DNA from: an uncultured Lachnospiraceae bacterium
Lineage (GTDB): Bacteria > Bacillota > Clostridia > Lachnospirales > Lachnospiraceae
DNA length: 7,589 bases
Reading direction: 5' to 3'
Assembly (NCBI GenBank): GCA_946623295.1
Contig: CAMOQY010000064.1
Span: 1-7,589, forward strand
Part shown: positions 6,413 to 7,589 of the stretch, one piece after another
Position numbering within the stretch: position 1 is the first letter of the stretch
How the letters are laid out: each line of letters begins with the position of its first letter
Notes under the pieces: generated by a model
The model's database searches: none
What the model was told of the DNA's origin: nothing
The model's input: only the letters and a program-made list of their open reading frames with translations
Position numbers and translations under genes: made by a program

Positions 6413-7057
6413 TCAGATCTCTATGAAGCCGGTGTCATCAGAATAATGGTAAAGTGAATCAGATAAATAGTCGGCATCTCCGACGATAGTTTCATTCACG
6501 TGGAGTATCGTCTGCTTTACAGCGTCAGGAGGTATGTCAAGCTTGTCTGAAAAAACTATTGCCTCGTGTATCGAAGAAGGAATCACGTAAAAGCCGTCTC
6601 CAAGCTTTTCTTTGATCATCTCTATACACTCATCGAAAAAGATAAACGAAAAGCCAAAGAATTTGTCGGATGACGTCAGGCACCACAGGCCGCTATCATC
6701 CTCCGGAATGCCGAGTATCTCCCCGAGCTTCATAAATACCGGAGGGTTGCCTGCAAGCATCGACCTGCGCGCTGTATCAAAAACCTCCCCGGGCTTTTTT
6801 CTCCATTTTTCAAGCAGAGGCCATCCGATACCGCGCGCATGATAATATGCGCTGTCCTCATTCGCTTTGCACCGCATATATACGAGCTGTGCCAGCTCCT
6901 CCGAGACCCTCAGATGAGGTACTCCGTCCACGAACGCCTTGTTTCTTTTATAATTGACCGTTTTAAGAAAAAGGTGATCCTTTACCATGCTCCACTCCGG
7001 CGCTGTCTCCGGAACAAAACCCTGCATTGAGCTTTCAATATTTACTGTCTGCTGCAT
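6413..7057 (-). CDS. Short DUF5688-family protein (function unknown)
   Basis: 214 residues, no signal peptide or membrane segment, predicted cytoplasmic. I recognise the C-terminal part of DUF5688, a family common in Lachnospiraceae and without assigned function. MVKDHLFLKTVNYKRNKAF (24-42) and VPHLRV (46-51) match the family block containing VNYE/RN and PHI; WCLTSSDKFFGFSFIFF (125-141) matches the LTNxxxxxGAxxxxY strand; GFYVIPSSIHEAIVFSD (155-171) and HVNET...LSDSLYHYS (186-206) match the family's hallmark ending. Family members are usually about 300 residues; the roughly 100 N-terminal residues normally before VKD are absent here. I chose the ATG at 7057, which has AAGGG 5-6 bases upstream and begins 13 bases after the previous stop. 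A longer frame begins only with a TTG at 7108, overlaps the previous gene and has no good ribosome site. Probably cotranscribed with the upstream surface protein. Confidence 0.85.
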   Translation of the reverse strand: MQQTVNIESSMQGFVPETAPEWSMVKDHLFLKTVNYKRNKAFVDGVPHLRVSEELAQLVYMRCKANEDSAYYHARGIGWPLLEKWRKKPGEVFDTARRSMLAGNPPVFMKLGEILGIPEDDSGLWCLTSSDKFFGFSFIFFDECIEMIKEKLGDGFYVIPSSIHEAIVFSDKLDIPPDAVKQTILHVNETIVGDADYLSDSLYHYSDDTGFIEI

Positions 7058-7070
7058 TTCTTCCCTTCTG

Positions 7071-7589
7071 TCAGTCTGACGCTGCCGGATCTCCCCTTTC
7101 CCAGTCAAAGACAGGGATCAGTTCGATCGGTCCCTCATTTACAAATACACCGCCGGACAGCACGCCCTCGATATCCGTCTCAATAAAGCTGCCTTCTTTA
7201 TCCGTGATAAGCGCTCCGGGTATCGGCTGTCCGTTTTCATCCCTTCCGGTGCAGATATAGTATCCCTCAAACAGACCTCTGTAGCTCTGCGGCACAGGGA
7301 CCCCGGCAAGGGTGTTGTCGTGCGTATCTTCGGAGACAAACAAGTCTCCCCGGCCATACTCCGTCCACAGGATCCTCTCATTGTCTGCCGCTCTCCACGA
7401 CGCGTAGAGAGTGATATCGCCTGACTCCGGATCTGAAAAAGGCACAGTCTCTCCTCCCTTATATACGGGCGCGTTTTCATCGCTCAGCGCCCATCCTGCA
7501 AACGCATAGCCCGCGCGTCTCGGCTCGCTCTCATATGGGAGAGTCTGTATGATATGACCCTCTCCAAAAGTCACCTTTTCACTATCTAT
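7071..7589 (-). CDS. C-terminal part of an InlB B-repeat (Flg_new)-containing protein, probably surface or secreted; N-terminus off window
   Basis: 172 residues are visible; the frame is open to the right edge, so the start and any signal peptide lie outside. Visible residues 6-65 form one Listeria-Bacteroides (InlB B-type, Flg_new) repeat: VTF at the start, EPRRAGYAFAGWA (22-34), YKGGETV (43-49) and DITLYASW (58-65), matching the PxRxGYxFxGW...LYAxW pattern. A second, degenerate unit may follow (FEGYYICTGRDENG at 107-120, then PIELIPVFDW at 154-163). Such repeats are found in secreted or wall-attached proteins of gut Firmicutes. The C-terminus ends ERGDPAASD with no LPXTG motif, hydrophobic anchor or basic tail, so sorting by sortase through this end is excluded. 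The DUF5688 gene follows after 13 bases. Substrate and partner are unknown. Confidence 0.85.
   Translation of the reverse strand: MDSEKVTFGEGHIIQTLPYESEPRRAGYAFAGWALSDENAPVYKGGETVPFSDPESGDITLYASWRAADNERILWTEYGRGDLFVSEDTHDNTLAGVPVPQSYRGLFEGYYICTGRDENGQPIPGALITDKEGSFIETDIEGVLSGGVFVNEGPIELIPVFDWERGDPAASD

Noticed and set aside
7058..7108. A 17-codon N-terminal extension of the DUF5688 protein from a TTG
   Set aside because: It would overlap the upstream coding region by 38 bases, lacks a suitable ribosome site, and the ATG at 7057 has AAGGG at ideal spacing.
1..7589. CRISPR array, tRNA or rRNA genes, intact insertion sequence, toxin-antitoxin or phage-defence genes
   Set aside because: No regularly spaced direct repeats, no cloverleaf or rRNA signature, no transposase and no recognisable defence or toxin family were seen on either strand.

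Overview
The window looks like chromosomal DNA from a low-to-mid GC Firmicute, most likely a member of the Lachnospiraceae or a close clostridial relative. Four things point there: a tRNA-sensing T-box leader in front of thrS, a DUF5688-family protein, an InlB-type (Flg_new) repeat surface protein, and a LigA whose motif variants match the form I remember from Lachnospiraceae. The family and taxon assignments come from motif recognition and memory; no database search was possible. Every gene I can support is on the minus strand, so transcription runs from the right end (7589) to the left end (1).

Layout in transcription order. 7589-7071 is the 3' end of a protein carrying an InlB B-repeat-like domain. 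13 bases later comes a short DUF5688 protein (7057-6413). A near-consensus promoter (6318-6291) then starts a threonine-specific T-box leader (about 6284-6053) with an ACC specifier and a strong terminator. Between that terminator and the thrS ribosome binding site lies a 189-base imperfect palindrome (6035-5847) that looks like a miniature inverted-repeat element sitting in the 5' untranslated region. Then follow thrS (5806-3992, a form lacking the N-terminal TGS domain) and, 10 bases on, a RluF-type 23S rRNA pseudouridine synthase (3981-3256). 16 bases further is a 36-codon ORF (3239-3129) whose first half resembles the N-terminus of an alpha/beta hydrolase and which I read as a gene remnant.

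An extended -10 promoter (3155-3126), overlapping the end of that remnant, probably starts the next unit: an unrecognised single-pass membrane protein (3099-1969) and, only 4 bases later, ligA (1964 to the window edge, with only the last base of a probable stop codon missing).

Functionally the centre is a translation operon: uncharged tRNA-Thr should switch on thrS and, by read-through, rluF. The ligA unit serves DNA replication and repair and is linked to a membrane protein of unknown role. I found no CRISPR array, rRNA, tRNA, intact insertion sequence or defence system. The least explained elements are the thrS-leader palindrome, the orphan membrane protein and the truncated DUF5688 protein.
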